NCBI RefSeq assembly: GCF_900105165.1
Contig: NZ_LT629740.1
Span: 4,402,001 to 4,466,000, forward strand
DNA: 64,000 nt
Direction: 5' to 3'
Source: Mucilaginibacter mallensis
GTDB taxonomy: Bacteria > Bacteroidota > Bacteroidia > Sphingobacteriales > Sphingobacteriaceae
Shown here: positions 9,957 through 19,338 of the stretch, one piece after another
Layout: each line of letters opens with the position of its first letter
How positions within the stretch are numbered: position 1 is the stretch's first letter
Notes under the pieces: model-generated
Seen by the model: the letters and a program-made list of their open reading frames with translations, nothing else
What the model was told of the DNA's origin: nothing
Databases searched by the model: none
Made by a program: the position numbers and the translations under genes

Positions 9957-12900
9957 AAAGTGATATCCAAACCTAAACCTCTTAATTCGTGAACCAATAC
10001 GTTGAATGATTCCGGAACTGAAGGAGTTGGCAGGTTTTCACCTTTAACAATAGCCTCATAAGTTTTAGCGCGGCCGATAACATCATCAGATTTAACGGTC
10101 AATATTTCCTGCAGTATGTTTGCAGCACCGAATGCTTCCAATGCCCAAACCTCCATCTCACCAAAACGCTGACCACCGAATTGTGCTTTACCGCCCAATG
10201 GTTGTTGTGTAATTAATGAGTACGGCCCTATTGAACGCGCGTGCATCTTATCGTCAACCATGTGGCCCAGTTTCAGCATGTATATAATACCTACTGTAGT
10301 TTGCTGGTCAAAACGGTCGCCGGTTAAGCCGTTGTATAAATAAGTACGGCCTGATTCTGGTAAGTTTGCTTTCTTAACCCACTCTTCCACTTCCTCATGG
10401 CTTGCACCATCAAAAATTGGAGTAGCAAATTTAATTCCCAGCTCTTTACCAGCCCAGCCTAATACTGTTTCATATATCTGGCCCAGGTTCATACGTGATG
10501 GTACACCCAGTGGGTTCAACACAATATCAACCGGTGTTCCGTCCTCAAGGAAAGGCATGTCTTCGTCACGTACAATACGTGCAACAATACCTTTGTTACC
10601 GTGGCGGCCTGCCATTTTATCACCTACTTTAAGCTTACGCTTTTTAGCGATGTAAACTTTAGCCATTTGCACGATACCTGATGGAAGCTCATCACCCACA
10701 CTGATAGCGAATTTATCGCGACGGTAAGAACCTAACTCTTCATTAAACTTAATGTTATAGTTATGAAGAAGGGTTTTTATCTGATCGTTTTTGTCATCAT
10801 CAGTTGTCCATTTAGTTGGGTTAATGTTATCGTAATTAAGCTCAACTAATATTTTTTGGGTGAATTTAACACCTTTTGGAACCTGTAACTCTTTGTAAAC
10901 ATTGAATACGCCTTGTGATGTTTTGCCGTTAACAATCTCAAATAACTTCTCTATCAAAGTATTTTTAAGATCTTTTACAGCTTTATCATGTTTGTTATCC
11001 AATCTTTCCAACTGTGCTTTTTCTTCAGCCTTAGTGGTTTTCTTAGCACGTGAGAAAAGTTTGGTATCAATAACCACACCCGCGATAGACGGCGGAGTTT
11101 TTAATGATGCATCCTTAACGTCACCTGCCTTGTCACCAAATATGGCACGCAACAGTTTTTCTTCCGGTGAAGGATCTGATTCACCTTTTGGAGTGATCTT
11201 ACCGATCAGGATATCGCCTTCTTTAACCTCAGCACCAACACGGATGATACCGTCTTCGTCAAGGTCCTTAGTAGCTTCTTCTGATACGTTAGGAATATCC
11301 GGTGTTAATTCTTCTTCACCACGTTTGGTATCACGCACTTCAAGCTCAAATTCTTCAACGTGAAGTGATGTGAATATATCCTGTGAAACCACACGCTCAG
11401 AAATAACGATCGCATCCTCAAAGTTATATCCCTGCCAAGGCATGAATGCTACTTTTAAGTTACGGCCTAAGGCAAGCTCACCATTTTGGGTAGCGTAGCC
11501 TTCGCAAAGCACCTGTCCTTTTTCAACACGTTCGCCTTTTTTAACAATTGGCTTAAGGTTGATGGTGGTGCTCTGGTTAGTTTTCTTAAACTTGGTTAAA
11601 CGGTAGCTGCGGCTATCACCATCGAAAGAGATCAAACGATCAAGTTCATTACGGTCATATTTAATACGGATCTCGTTGGCATCTACATACTCAACTACAC
11701 CGTCACCTTCAGCATTTATTAATGTACGTGAATCTTTAGCCACACGGCCTTCCAAACCTGTACCAACAATTGGCGACTCAGGGCGCAATAAAGGCACTGC
11801 CTGGCGTTGCATGTTCGATCCCATCAATGCACGGTTAGCATCATCATGTTCCAGGAACGGAATTAATGAAGCCGCGATCGAAGTGATCTGGTTTGGAGCA
11901 ATATCCATATAATCAAGTCTATCAGGCTCAATAATAGGGAAGTCACCTTCAAAACGTGCTTTAACACGTGGTGTGCTAAATACGCCTTTATCATCATATA
12001 CCGCGTTGGCCTGGCCAATGGTTTTACCATCTTCGTCTTCTGCTGATAAGTAAACAACAGGCTCATCCATCGATACTACACCGTCAACCACACGTTTGTA
12101 TGGTGTTTCGATGAAGCCTAAGTTGTTGATCTTGGCGTGTACGCAAAGTGAAGATATCAAACCAATGTTCGGTCCTTCCGGTGTTTCAATTGTACATAAA
12201 CGACCGTAGTGGGTATAGTGTACGTCACGAACCTCGAAACCTGCACGCTCACGTGACAGACCACCGGGCCCCAGGGCTGACAGACGACGCTTGTGCGTGA
12301 TCTCTGCCAGTGGGTTGGTTTGGTCCATAAACTGTGATAGCTGATTTGTACCGAAGAACGAGTTTATTACCGATGATAATGTACGCGCGTTGATCAGGTC
12401 GGTTGGTGTGAACACCTCGTTGTCACGAATGTTCATACGCTCACGAATGGTACGGGCCATACGTGCTAAACCTACGCCGAACTGAGCATATAACTGCTCA
12501 CCAACGGTACGCACACGACGGTTTGACAAGTGATCAATATCATCCACCTCAGCTTTTGAGTTGATTAACTTGATCAGGTATTTTACTATCGCGATGATAT
12601 CCTGTTTAGTTAAAACCTTAGTTTCTTCAGAAGTGCTAAGTTTCAGCTTACGGTTGATGCGGTAACGACCAACATCACCCAGGTCATAACGTTTATCAGA
12701 GAAGAATAAACGATCGATGATACCACGAGCTGTTTCTTCATCAGGTGGTTCAGCGTTACGTAACTGGCGGTAGATATGCTCAACCGCTTCTTTCTCAGAG
12801 TTTGAAGTATCCTTTTGTAAGGTATTGTATATAATAGTGTAATCACCACTGGTTGAAGCGTCTTCCTTGTTCAGGATGATGGTTTTCACACCTGCGTCAA

Positions 12901-13753
12901 TGATCATATCAATATGGTCATCTTCCAGCACGGTCTCACGTTCCAGGATGATTTCGTTACGGTCGATAGAAACAACTTCGCCGGTATCTTCGTCCACAAA
13001 ATCCTCAACCCATTTTTTAAGCACCCTTGCGGCAAGCTTACGGCCAATGAATTTTTTCAGACCTGATTTACTAACTTTTACTTCGTCGGCAAGTTCAAAT
13101 AACTCTAATATATCTTTATCAGAGTCATAACCTATCGCGCGCAATAAGGTAGTAACCGGGAATTTCTTTTTACGGTCGATGTATGCATACATCACGTTGT
13201 TAACGTCTGTTGCAAACTCAATCCATGATCCTTTGAAAGGAATAACACGGGCAGAGTATAATTTAGTACCGTTAGTGTGGCGGCTTTGGCCAAAGAACAC
13301 ACCTGGGGAACGGTGTAACTGCGATACAATTACACGCTCAGCGCCATTGATAACGAATGTACCTTTAGGGGTCATGTAAGGGATAGTTCCCAAATACACG
13401 TCCTGTACAATTGTTTCAAAATCTTCATGCTCTTCATCATTACATGAAAGGCGAAGCTTGGCTTTTAAAGGCACACTATAAGTTAACCCGCGCTCGATAC
13501 ACTCTTGTATATCATAACGTGGCGGATCAATAAAATAGTCAAGAAACTCTAAAACAAAGATGTTTCTTGAATCTGATATCGGAAAGTTTTCGGCAAACAC
13601 CTTAAACAAACCCTCTTTATAGCGGTTGTCTGAAGTGGTTTCTAATTGAAAAAATTCCTGGAAAGATTGCAACTGAACATCCAGAAAATCGGGGTAATCA
13701 AGTACCTTTCTGCTGGTTGCAAAGTTTACTCTTTGATTATTTTTGTTTGCCAA
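9950..13753 (-). CDS. rpoB: DNA-directed RNA polymerase subunit beta
   Basis: The 1267-residue beta subunit. The rifampicin-binding region (about residues 464-505) reads FFGTNQLSQFMDQTNP, then THKRRLSALGPGGL, with the Asp, His and Ser residues usual in sensitive enzymes, so no classical resistance change is visible. The C-terminal region GEMEVWALEAFGAA, which contacts beta-prime, is complete. It has the beta-subunit insertions normal for Bacteroidota. It is separated from rplL by about 150 bp containing a strong hairpin (13851-13878), the likely point where transcription is lowered between ribosomal protein genes and polymerase genes. Confidence 0.99.
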   Translation of the reverse strand: MANKNNQRVNFATSRKVLDYPDFLDVQLQSFQEFFQLETTSDNRYKEGLFKVFAENFPISDSRNIFVLEFLDYFIDPPRYDIQECIERGLTYSVPLKAKLRLSCNDEEHEDFETIVQDVYLGTIPYMTPKGTFVINGAERVIVSQLHRSPGVFFGQSRHTNGTKLYSARVIPFKGSWIEFATDVNNVMYAYIDRKKKFPVTTLLRAIGYDSDKDILELFELADEVKVSKSGLKKFIGRKLAARVLKKWVEDFVDEDTGEVVSIDRNEIILERETVLEDDHIDMIIDAGVKTIILNKEDASTSGDYTIIYNTLQKDTSNSEKEAVEHIYRQLRNAEPPDEETARGIIDRLFFSDKRYDLGDVGRYRINRKLKLSTSEETKVLTKQDIIAIVKYLIKLINSKAEVDDIDHLSNRRVRTVGEQLYAQFGVGLARMARTIRERMNIRDNEVFTPTDLINARTLSSVINSFFGTNQLSQFMDQTNPLAEITHKRRLSALGPGGLSRERAGFEVRDVHYTHYGRLCTIETPEGPNIGLISSLCVHAKINNLGFIETPYKRVVDGVVSMDEPVVYLSAEDEDGKTIGQANAVYDDKGVFSTPRVKARFEGDFPIIEPDRLDYMDIAPNQITSIAASLIPFLEHDDANRALMGSNMQRQAVPLLRPESPIVGTGLEGRVAKDSRTLINAEGDGVVEYVDANEIRIKYDRNELDRLISFDGDSRSYRLTKFKKTNQSTTINLKPIVKKGERVEKGQVLCEGYATQNGELALGRNLKVAFMPWQGYNFEDAIVISERVVSQDIFTSLHVEEFELEVRDTKRGEEELTPDIPNVSEEATKDLDEDGIIRVGAEVKEGDILIGKITPKGESDPSPEEKLLRAIFGDKAGDVKDASLKTPPSIAGVVIDTKLFSRAKKTTKAEEKAQLERLDNKHDKAVKDLKNTLIEKLFEIVNGKTSQGVFNVYKELQVPKGVKFTQKILVELNYDNINPTKWTTDDDKNDQIKTLLHNYNIKFNEELGSYRRDKFAISVGDELPSGIVQMAKVYIAKKRKLKVGDKMAGRHGNKGIVARIVRDEDMPFLEDGTPVDIVLNPLGVPSRMNLGQIYETVLGWAGKELGIKFATPIFDGASHEEVEEWVKKANLPESGRTYLYNGLTGDRFDQQTTVGIIYMLKLGHMVDDKMHARSIGPYSLITQQPLGGKAQFGGQRFGEMEVWALEAFGAANILQEILTVKSDDVIGRAKTYEAIVKGENLPTPSVPESFNVLVHELRGLGLDITLE

Positions 13754-13850
13754 GGGATTATAATTTTAGTTTATTAATAAACTGTATACTTGTTCTGATT
13801 AAAGTTTTTCCTGAACTTCAAACAAAAATGGGAGTTGTATAAACAGCAAT

Positions 13851-13878
13851 AGACCCCGACCAAAAACGGTCGGAGTCT
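13851..13878 (-). terminator. Hairpin / attenuator between rplL and rpoB
   Basis: AGACCCCGACC pairs with GGTCGGAGTCT (one mismatch, 6-nt loop), and flanking CAATAG/CTATTG bases extend the stem after a bulge. On the minus strand the stem is followed by no strong T-run, so partial read-through into rpoB is expected. In E. coli an attenuator and an RNase III site occupy the same position. Confidence 0.7.
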
Positions 13879-13902
13879 GATGCTATTGTGTATCGGGTTA
13901 AA

Positions 13903-14286
13903 TTATTTAACCTCAACTACTGCTCCGGCTTCTTCTAATTGTTTTTTCAGAGATTCAGCTTCTTCTTTAGTAACACCAGTTTTTACTTCTTTAGGTGCAC
14001 CATCAACTAAGTCTTTAGCTTCTTTCAAACCAAGGCCGGTTAGGTCTTTTACTAATTTAACAACTGCTAATTTAGCGCCACCTGCTTCTTTCAGGATAAC
14101 GTCAAATGCAGTTTGAACTGCTTCAGCAGCAGGGGCGTCATCGCCACCAGCTGGAGCAGCAGCAACAGCAACAGCTGCAGCAGCAGGCTCAATGCCATAC
14201 TCGTCTTTTAAGATCTGAGCTAATTCGTTTACTTCTTTTACTGTTAAGTTTACCAACTGTTCAGCAAACGCTTTTAAATCCGCCAT
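13903..14286 (-). CDS. rplL: 50S ribosomal protein L7/L12
   Basis: A 127-residue stalk protein. The N-terminal dimerisation helix (MADLKAFAEQLVNLTVKEV) is followed by an Ala/Gly-rich hinge (AAAAVAVAAAPAGG) and the globular C-terminal domain that binds translation factors (GLGLKEAKDLVDGAPKEVK). It is last of the four L11/L1/L10/L12 ribosomal protein genes, 59 bp after rplJ. Sequence and length are ordinary for the family. Confidence 0.98.
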   Translation of the reverse strand: MADLKAFAEQLVNLTVKEVNELAQILKDEYGIEPAAAAVAVAAAPAGGDDAPAAEAVQTAFDVILKEAGGAKLAVVKLVKDLTGLGLKEAKDLVDGAPKEVKTGVTKEEAESLKKQLEEAGAVVEVK

Positions 14287-14345
14287 TTTATTTTAATTTT
14301 ACTTTAATGCTTTGTGTTTTTTAATTTCGAACTTATAGGTGTTCG

Positions 14346-14864
14346 TTAACCTCTTTCCTGTAATGTTTTTACAACTCCTGCCAGTATATTTCCGCCTGAT
14401 TGTAGGGCTGAAATAACGTTCTTTGCTGGTGATTGCAATAAACCAATAATTTCTCCAACCAATTGTTCCTTTGATTTTAAGTTGATCAAGGTATCAAGTT
14501 GGTTATCGCCCACAAATATCGATGAATCAATATATGCTGCCTTTAAAATTGGTTTTTCACCTTTTTTCCTTAATTGTTTGATCAGCTTTGCCGGAGCAGT
14601 TGCTGATTTTGAAAAAAGGATTGATGAAGAGCCTTTTAATACATCATATAATGGTGCAAAATCACCTTCGATGTTATCCATAGCTTTTTTAATCAAGCTA
14701 TTTTTAGCCACCTGCATAGTGATATCGCTTTCGAAACATTGGCGACGGATGTGATTGATCTTTGCAACCGTTAGGTTTGAAGTATCGGTAATATAAAAAT
14801 TACCAAACTCCTTCATCTGCTCAGTAAGGGCTATAACTAAGTCGTATTTTTCTTCTTTTGTCAT
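14346..14864 (-). CDS. rplJ: 50S ribosomal protein L10
   Basis: A 172-residue protein that anchors L7/L12 dimers to the ribosome and, in many bacteria, autoregulates its operon by binding the mRNA leader. It starts with MTKEEKYDLVIALTEQM and carries the RNA-binding N-domain (NHIRRQCF) and the C-terminal helix for L12. Only 2 bp separate it from rplA, so L1 and L10 are tightly coupled, and any L10 leader site must sit inside or upstream of rplA. Confidence 0.97.
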   Translation of the reverse strand: MTKEEKYDLVIALTEQMKEFGNFYITDTSNLTVAKINHIRRQCFESDITMQVAKNSLIKKAMDNIEGDFAPLYDVLKGSSSILFSKSATAPAKLIKQLRKKGEKPILKAAYIDSSIFVGDNQLDTLINLKSKEQLVGEIIGLLQSPAKNVISALQSGGNILAGVVKTLQERG

Positions 14865-14866
14865 GA

Positions 14867-15565
14867 TTAAATTCCCGCTACTGATTTGGTTTCAACTTCA
14901 ATTCCCGGCGACATTGTAGACGACACGTGAATACTTTTAAAATATGTTCCTTTTGCTGATGAAGGTTTTAATTTTGAGATAGTTTGCAATACTTCTAATG
15001 CATTCTCATAAATCTTATCAGATGGGAAAGATACTTTTCCTATTGAGGCATGAATGATACCGGTTTTATCAACCTTGAAATCGATCTTACCACCTTTTAC
15101 CTCAGTTACAGCTTTGCCAACTTCGGCAGTTACTGTTCCTGATTTAGGGTTAGGCATAAGGTTACGCGGACCGAGAATACGACCCAAACGACCTACTTTA
15201 GCCATAACACTTGGCATAGTGATGATAATATCAACATCAGTCCATCCACCTTCAATCTTGGCAATATAATCATCCAAACCTACAAAATCCGCACCTGCGT
15301 CTTTCGCTTCTTGTTCCTTATCAGGAGTACAAAGCACAAGTACACGTACAGTTTTACCGGTTCCATGAGGTAATGTTGCTATACCGCGTACCATTTGATT
15401 GGCTTTACGGGGGTCAACACCTAAACGTACATCTATATCAACTGATGAGTCAAATTTAGTATTAGAGATATCTTTTACTAAAGATGCAGCATCCTGCAAT
15501 GTATATGCTTTGTTAGCCTCAATTTTGGAGAGTGCCACTTTTTGATTTTTTGTTAATCTAGCCAC
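14867..15565 (-). CDS. rplA: 50S ribosomal protein L1
   Basis: A 232-residue protein of the L1 stalk, binding 23S rRNA near the E site. It shows the family signature PSVMAKVGRLGRILGPRNLM and the preceding LGVDPRKANQMVRG and PHGTGK segments. The start MARLTKNQKVALSKIE is usual for Bacteroidota. It lies 27 bp after rplK. L1 also represses L11-L1 operon translation in E. coli; no leader element was identified here. Confidence 0.98.
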   Translation of the reverse strand: MARLTKNQKVALSKIEANKAYTLQDAASLVKDISNTKFDSSVDIDVRLGVDPRKANQMVRGIATLPHGTGKTVRVLVLCTPDKEQEAKDAGADFVGLDDYIAKIEGGWTDVDIIITMPSVMAKVGRLGRILGPRNLMPNPKSGTVTAEVGKAVTEVKGGKIDFKVDKTGIIHASIGKVSFPSDKIYENALEVLQTISKLKPSSAKGTYFKSIHVSSTMSPGIEVETKSVAGI

Positions 15566-15592
15566 TGTCTTAAACTGATTTGTATAAATTAA

Positions 15593-16033
15593 TTAATTCC
15601 AGGGTGCCGTACCTGATACGGTTATCCCCATACTGCGGGCAGTACCTGCCACCATTTTCATGGCTGATTCAACTGTGAACGCATTCAAATCAGTCATTTT
15701 ATCCTTAGCTATAGTCTCAACCTGAGCCCAGTTTACACTGGCTACTTTTTTACGGTTAGGCTCAGCAGAACCACTTTTTAAACCTGTTGCTTCCATTAAC
15801 TGGATTGCTACAGGAGGGGTTTTGATGATAAAATCGAATGACTTGTCAACATATACAGTAATAACTACAGGCAACACTTTACCAGGTTTATCCTGGGTAC
15901 GTGCGTTGAACTGCTTGCAAAACTCCATAATATTCACACCTTTTGCACCCAATGCCGGGCCAATTGGTGGAGATGGGTTTGCAGCGCCGCCTTTCACTTG
16001 TAGTTTCACCATCGCACCGACTTCTTTTGCCAT
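15593..16033 (-). CDS. rplK: 50S ribosomal protein L11
   Basis: A 146-residue protein of the GTPase-associated centre. The Pro-rich signature ANPSPPIGPALGAKGVNI marks the N-terminal domain that contacts translation factors and stringent-response RelA. The C-terminal RNA-binding domain ends MVAGTARSMGITVSG. First gene of the ribosomal protein set; preceded by a 259-bp spacer full of short repeats. Confidence 0.98.
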   Translation of the reverse strand: MAKEVGAMVKLQVKGGAANPSPPIGPALGAKGVNIMEFCKQFNARTQDKPGKVLPVVITVYVDKSFDFIIKTPPVAIQLMEATGLKSGSAEPNRKKVASVNWAQVETIAKDKMTDLNAFTVESAMKMVAGTARSMGITVSGTAPWN

Positions 16034-16098
16034 TTTGTTTTTACTTTAATTGTTACTCAATGTTAGTAAGTGGAAGCTATGTAACATTCTTTGTTCTG

Positions 16099-16297
16099 GT
16101 ATCAAGTAGTTAGTATCAAGTATCAAGACTTTCTACCTTCTTTCTCTAACCCATTATCTTTGTTTAGTATCAAGTAGCTAGTATCAGGTATTTAGACCTT
16201 GCTTCGCTCTTGTACTTATATTTATTATACCTTCTAGCAGTAACTAAAAATATCAAGCGGCTTTTATCTTGCTACTTGATACTATATACTAACTACT
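16099..16297. repeat. Short-repeat mosaic, AGTATCAAGTA family
   Basis: The rplK-nusG spacer contains several near copies of AGTATCAAGTAG and TAGTATCAAGTATCAAGAC (16099-16131, 16167-16206) and an inverted copy CTACTTGATACT (16272-16283) that runs into the nusG stop region. A related piece occurs at 22889-22920. It is low-complexity interspersed DNA with no coding potential. Confidence 0.7.
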
Positions 16298-16835
16298 CCT
16301 TCTCTACTTGCATGTAATTCAACTCAAGCGGCGTACGGCGCCCGAATATTTTTACCATTACTTTTAATTTCTTTTTCTCTTCATTAACCTCTTCAATAAC
16401 ACCGCTGAAACCGTTGAAAGGACCATCCATTACCTTAACGTTTTCGCCAACGTAATATGGTACATTCATTGTTTCGCCTTGCGCGCTCATTTCGTCAACC
16501 TTACCTAAAATACGGTTAACTTCGGCCTGGCGAAGTGGTATTGCGTTTCCGGCTTTATCACCCAGGAAACCTATAACGCTGTTAACGTTTTTTATAACGT
16601 GCTCAATCTCACCATCAAGTGCGGCTTCCATCAACACATATCCCGGAAAAAAGTTACGCTCTTTGGCTATCTTCTTTCCATCACGCATCTGGTAGTATTT
16701 TTCGGTAGGGATCAATATCTGAGGTATTAAGTTTGAAATTCCCAAACGGTTTATTTCAGCCTCGATATATTGTTTTACCTTTTTTTCCTTACCACTTATG
16801 GCACGCACTACGTACCATTTTAACTGATCACTCAT
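16293..16835 (-). CDS. nusG: Transcription termination/antitermination factor NusG
   Basis: A 180-residue factor that binds RNA polymerase and links it to Rho or ribosomal S10. The NGN domain begins KWYVVRAISGKEKKVKQYIE with FFPGYVLMEA. The C-terminal KOW domain reads VGENVKVMDGPFNGFSGVIE. It starts 11 bp after secE, the classical secE-nusG pair. No extra domain or truncation. Confidence 0.98.
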   Translation of the reverse strand: MSDQLKWYVVRAISGKEKKVKQYIEAEINRLGISNLIPQILIPTEKYYQMRDGKKIAKERNFFPGYVLMEAALDGEIEHVIKNVNSVIGFLGDKAGNAIPLRQAEVNRILGKVDEMSAQGETMNVPYYVGENVKVMDGPFNGFSGVIEEVNEEKKKLKVMVKIFGRRTPLELNYMQVEKE

Positions 16836-16846
16836 TATTTATAAAA

Positions 16847-17041
16847 TTAACCTAGTGAACTATAAAAACTTTTCAGCAAAAAGCCTATCAACTGATCCAT
16901 ACCAAATATTACCAGCGAGATAATAACTGTTGCAACCAACACTAAAATAGCGCTGCTTTGCAATTCACGCCAGGTTGGCCAGGTCACCTTCTCGGTTAAC
17001 TCTATATATGATTCTTTAATATATTCACCTACGTTAGCCAT
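16847..17041 (-). CDS. secE: Preprotein translocase subunit SecE
   Basis: A 64-residue protein, the short single-span form of SecE. The conserved amphipathic helix VTWPTWRELQSSA is followed by one membrane helix (ILVLVATVIISLVIFGM). I chose the ATG at 17039-17041 because a longer reading frame upstream would run through tRNA-Trp, whose 3' end is at 17063. It works in the plasma membrane with SecY and SecG. It lies between tRNA-Trp and nusG. Confidence 0.95.
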   Translation of the reverse strand: MANVGEYIKESYIELTEKVTWPTWRELQSSAILVLVATVIISLVIFGMDQLIGFLLKSFYSSLG

Positions 17042-17062
17042 ATTTACTTTATTGCTGTTATG

Positions 17063-17133
17063 CACGGGAACAAGGATTCGAACCCTGATCAAAGGTTTTG
17101 GAGACCTCTATTCTACCATTGAACTATTCCCGT
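17063..17133 (-). tRNA. trnW: tRNA-Trp (CCA anticodon)
   Basis: 71 nt. Acceptor stem ACGGGAA pairs with TTCCCGT, discriminator G, D arm GTTCAATGGTAGAAT, anticodon loop CTCCAAA with anticodon CCA, T arm GGGTTCGAATCC with a mismatch. The 3' CCA is not encoded (next bases CAT). Sits between tuf and secE. Confidence 0.95.
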
Positions 17134-17180
17134 GTGTTATTTATCCCCGGGGGGATATTTTCATTATCTTTTTACAGTAA

Positions 17181-17213
17181 CAAAGTACTTAGCTGATTTA
17201 GCTAAGTACTTTG
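17181..17213 (-). terminator. Perfect 14-bp hairpin after tuf
   Basis: CAAAGTACTTAGCT (17181-17194) pairs perfectly with 17200-17213 around a 5-nt loop. It lacks a good T-run on the minus strand, so it may be an RNA processing or 3'-stability structure that separates tuf mRNA from tRNA-Trp rather than a full stop. Confidence 0.65.
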
Positions 17214-17263
17214 ATGTAAATTAACCTAACCTATGCTCGCCTTACAGCGAAACTAAGGGGTTC

Positions 17264-18451
17264 TTATTTTAATATTTCAGTTACCTGACCAGCACCTACT
17301 GTTCTGCCACCTTCACGGATAGCGAAACGTAAGCCTTTTTCCATTGCGATAGCGTTGATCAACTGTACAGTGATGGTAACGTTATCACCTGGCATAACCA
17401 TTTCTACACCTTCAGCTAAGGTGATTTCACCTGTTACGTCAGTTGTACGGAAATAGAATTGCGGACGGTATTTGTTGAAGAATGGAGTGTGACGGCCACC
17501 TTCTGCTTTTGATAATACGTAAACTTCTGCTTTGAAGTTAGTGTGAGGAGTTACTGAACCTGGTTTGCAAATAACCATACCACGACGGATATCAGTTTTT
17601 TCAATACCACGTAACAATAAACCTACGTTGTCACCTGCTTCGCCACGGTCAAGGATCTTGCGGAACATCTCAACACCAGTTACGGTTGATTTTAAGTTCT
17701 CAGCACCCATACCTAAGATATCAACAGGATCACCTGAGTTGATAACACCACGCTCGATACGACCAGTTGCAACAGTACCACGACCAGTGATCGAGAATAC
17801 GTCCTCAACAGGCATCAAGAAAGGAAGTTCAGTTAAACGTGGAGGAATTGGAATGTAAGCATCAACTGCATCCATTAATTCCATAATTTTAGCTACCCAA
17901 GTTGGATCGCCATTTAAGCCACCAAGAGCTGAACCTTGGATAACTGGAATATCATCACCAGGGAAATCATAGAATGATAATAATTCACGGATTTCCATTT
18001 CAACTAATTCTAATAATTCAGGATCGTCAACCATGTCAACTTTGTTCATGAAAACAACCAATGAAGGCACACCTACCTGGCGAGCTAAAAGGATGTGTTC
18101 ACGAGTTTGTGGCATCGGGCCATCAGTAGCAGCAACTACGATGATAGCACCGTCCATCTGAGCAGCACCTGTAACCATGTTTTTCACATAATCCGCGTGA
18201 CCTGGACAGTCAACGTGAGCATAGTGACGGTTTTGGGTTGAATACTCAACGTGAGCAGTGTTGATAGTGATACCACGCTCTTTTTCTTCAGGAGCTGAAT
18301 CGATTGAATCGAATGAACGAGCTTCTGAAAACCCTTTATCAGATAATACTTTTGTAATAGCTGCGGTAAGGGTTGTTTTACCGTGGTCAACGTGACCGAT
18401 TGTACCGATGTTTAAGTGCGGCTTACTGCGGTCAAACTTTTCTTTTGCCAT
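17264..18451 (-). CDS. tuf: Elongation factor Tu
   Basis: A 395-residue GTPase that delivers aminoacyl-tRNA to the ribosome. G1 is GHVDHGKT (19-26), switch II DCPGHADY, and the guanine-specificity motif NKVD. Domain II and III sequences (GRGTVATGRIERG, the end GRTVGAGQVTEILK) are complete. It follows four tRNA genes and precedes tRNA-Trp and secE, an order very close to the E. coli tufB locus. Only one tuf is visible in this window. Confidence 0.99.
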   Translation of the reverse strand: MAKEKFDRSKPHLNIGTIGHVDHGKTTLTAAITKVLSDKGFSEARSFDSIDSAPEEKERGITINTAHVEYSTQNRHYAHVDCPGHADYVKNMVTGAAQMDGAIIVVAATDGPMPQTREHILLARQVGVPSLVVFMNKVDMVDDPELLELVEMEIRELLSFYDFPGDDIPVIQGSALGGLNGDPTWVAKIMELMDAVDAYIPIPPRLTELPFLMPVEDVFSITGRGTVATGRIERGVINSGDPVDILGMGAENLKSTVTGVEMFRKILDRGEAGDNVGLLLRGIEKTDIRRGMVICKPGSVTPHTNFKAEVYVLSKAEGGRHTPFFNKYRPQFYFRTTDVTGEITLAEGVEMVMPGDNVTITVQLINAIAMEKGLRFAIREGGRTVGAGQVTEILK

Positions 18452-18514
18452 GATTTATATTGTTTGTAGGTTAATTTTTATTTAAAAATTGTTATTATAT
18501 ACTATTTATTATTG

Positions 18515-18586
<72 letters not shown>

Positions 18587-18716
18587 TTATTTTTTGATTT
18601 CGGATTTCGGATGTTCAATTTCGGATTTTGCATCCTTGTTAAACACTTTTTGTAACCGATCTCTTGCCTCATCACTTAAGTCCGAAATCGAAACTTCGAA
18701 ATCCGACATATCATTG

Positions 18717-18789
18717 AGCGGAAGACGAGGTTCGAACTCGCGACCTATAGCTTGGAAGGCTATCGCTCTACCAACTGAGCTACTTCCGC
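18717..18789 (-). tRNA. trnG: tRNA-Gly (TCC anticodon)
   Basis: 73 nt. Acceptor GCGGAAG/CTTCCGC, anticodon stem ATAGC/GCTAT with loop CTTCCAA, anticodon TCC, discriminator T as usual for bacterial tRNA-Gly. CCA tail not encoded. The spacer to tRNA-Thr(GGT) holds TTTCGGATTTCGGA-type short repeats. Confidence 0.95.
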
Positions 18790-18868
18790 TTAATACAATT
18801 ATTGAATTACAGAATTACTGAATTTTTAAAATTCTATAATTCTATAATTCAATCAATCATTCCAAATG

Positions 18869-18949
18869 TGGGGGGAGAAGGATTCGAACCTTCGTAGCCG
18901 AAGCAACGGATTTACAGTCCGTCCCATTTGACCGCTCTGGTATCCCCCC
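18869..18949 (-). tRNA. trnY: tRNA-Tyr (GTA anticodon)
   Basis: 81 nt with the long variable arm of bacterial tRNA-Tyr. Acceptor GGGGGGA/TCCCCCC, anticodon stem ACGGA/TCCGT with loop CTGTAAA, anticodon GTA, discriminator A. CCA tail not encoded. Confidence 0.95.
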
Positions 18950-19025
18950 ATCGTTTAATTTCGGACTGCTGAATTTTGATTGCGAGTTTAACTCCTGCAC
19001 CAATATCCAACTTCGAAATAAACTG

Positions 19026-19098
19026 AGCCTCCTATCGGGATCGAACCAATGACCTACTGATTACAAGTCAGTCGCTCTACCAGCTGAGCTAAGGAGGC
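19026..19098 (-). tRNA. trnT: tRNA-Thr (TGT anticodon)
   Basis: 73 nt. Acceptor GCCTCCT pairs with AGGAGGC, anticodon stem ACTGA/TCAGT with loop CTTGTAA, anticodon TGT. CCA tail not encoded. First tRNA of the group; the order Thr-Tyr-Gly-Thr-tuf equals E. coli thrU-tyrU-glyT-thrT-tufB. Confidence 0.95.
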
Positions 19099-19280
19099 TT
19101 AATATTCACCTTCTTTTCTCCTCTGCCCATGCGGATCTTCGGATTTTTCCCGGTTAAATTATATTAAGATTTTTTTCAATTTTAAAGAACCATCCGTTTT
19201 GTAAAAAGTATCGTTGAGTACCTTTCCAAAAGGGATTGCAAATCTACAAAATTTTAATGCCCAACAAAATTTTTTTACAA

Positions 19281-19315
19281 AAAAAATCGACAGGCTTTAA
19301 ACCCGTCGATTTTTC
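19281..19315 (-). terminator. Intrinsic terminator after hpf
   Basis: AAAATCGAC pairs with GTCGATTTT, with two further GG/CC pairs inside after a mismatch, flanked by A and T runs. It lies about 25 nt past the hpf stop, so the rpsU-xerC-hpf unit probably ends before the tRNA genes. Confidence 0.85.
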
Positions 19316-19338
19316 GAAAAATTTATGCTTGTTTTATT

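Noticed and set aside
14106..14324. Gln-rich plus-strand frame opposite rplL
   Set aside because: It is the antisense of the Ala-rich hinge of L7/L12; a shadow with no independent evidence.
17042..17092. Longer secE start at 17092
   Set aside because: It would read through tRNA-Trp and adds a sequence not found in SecE.
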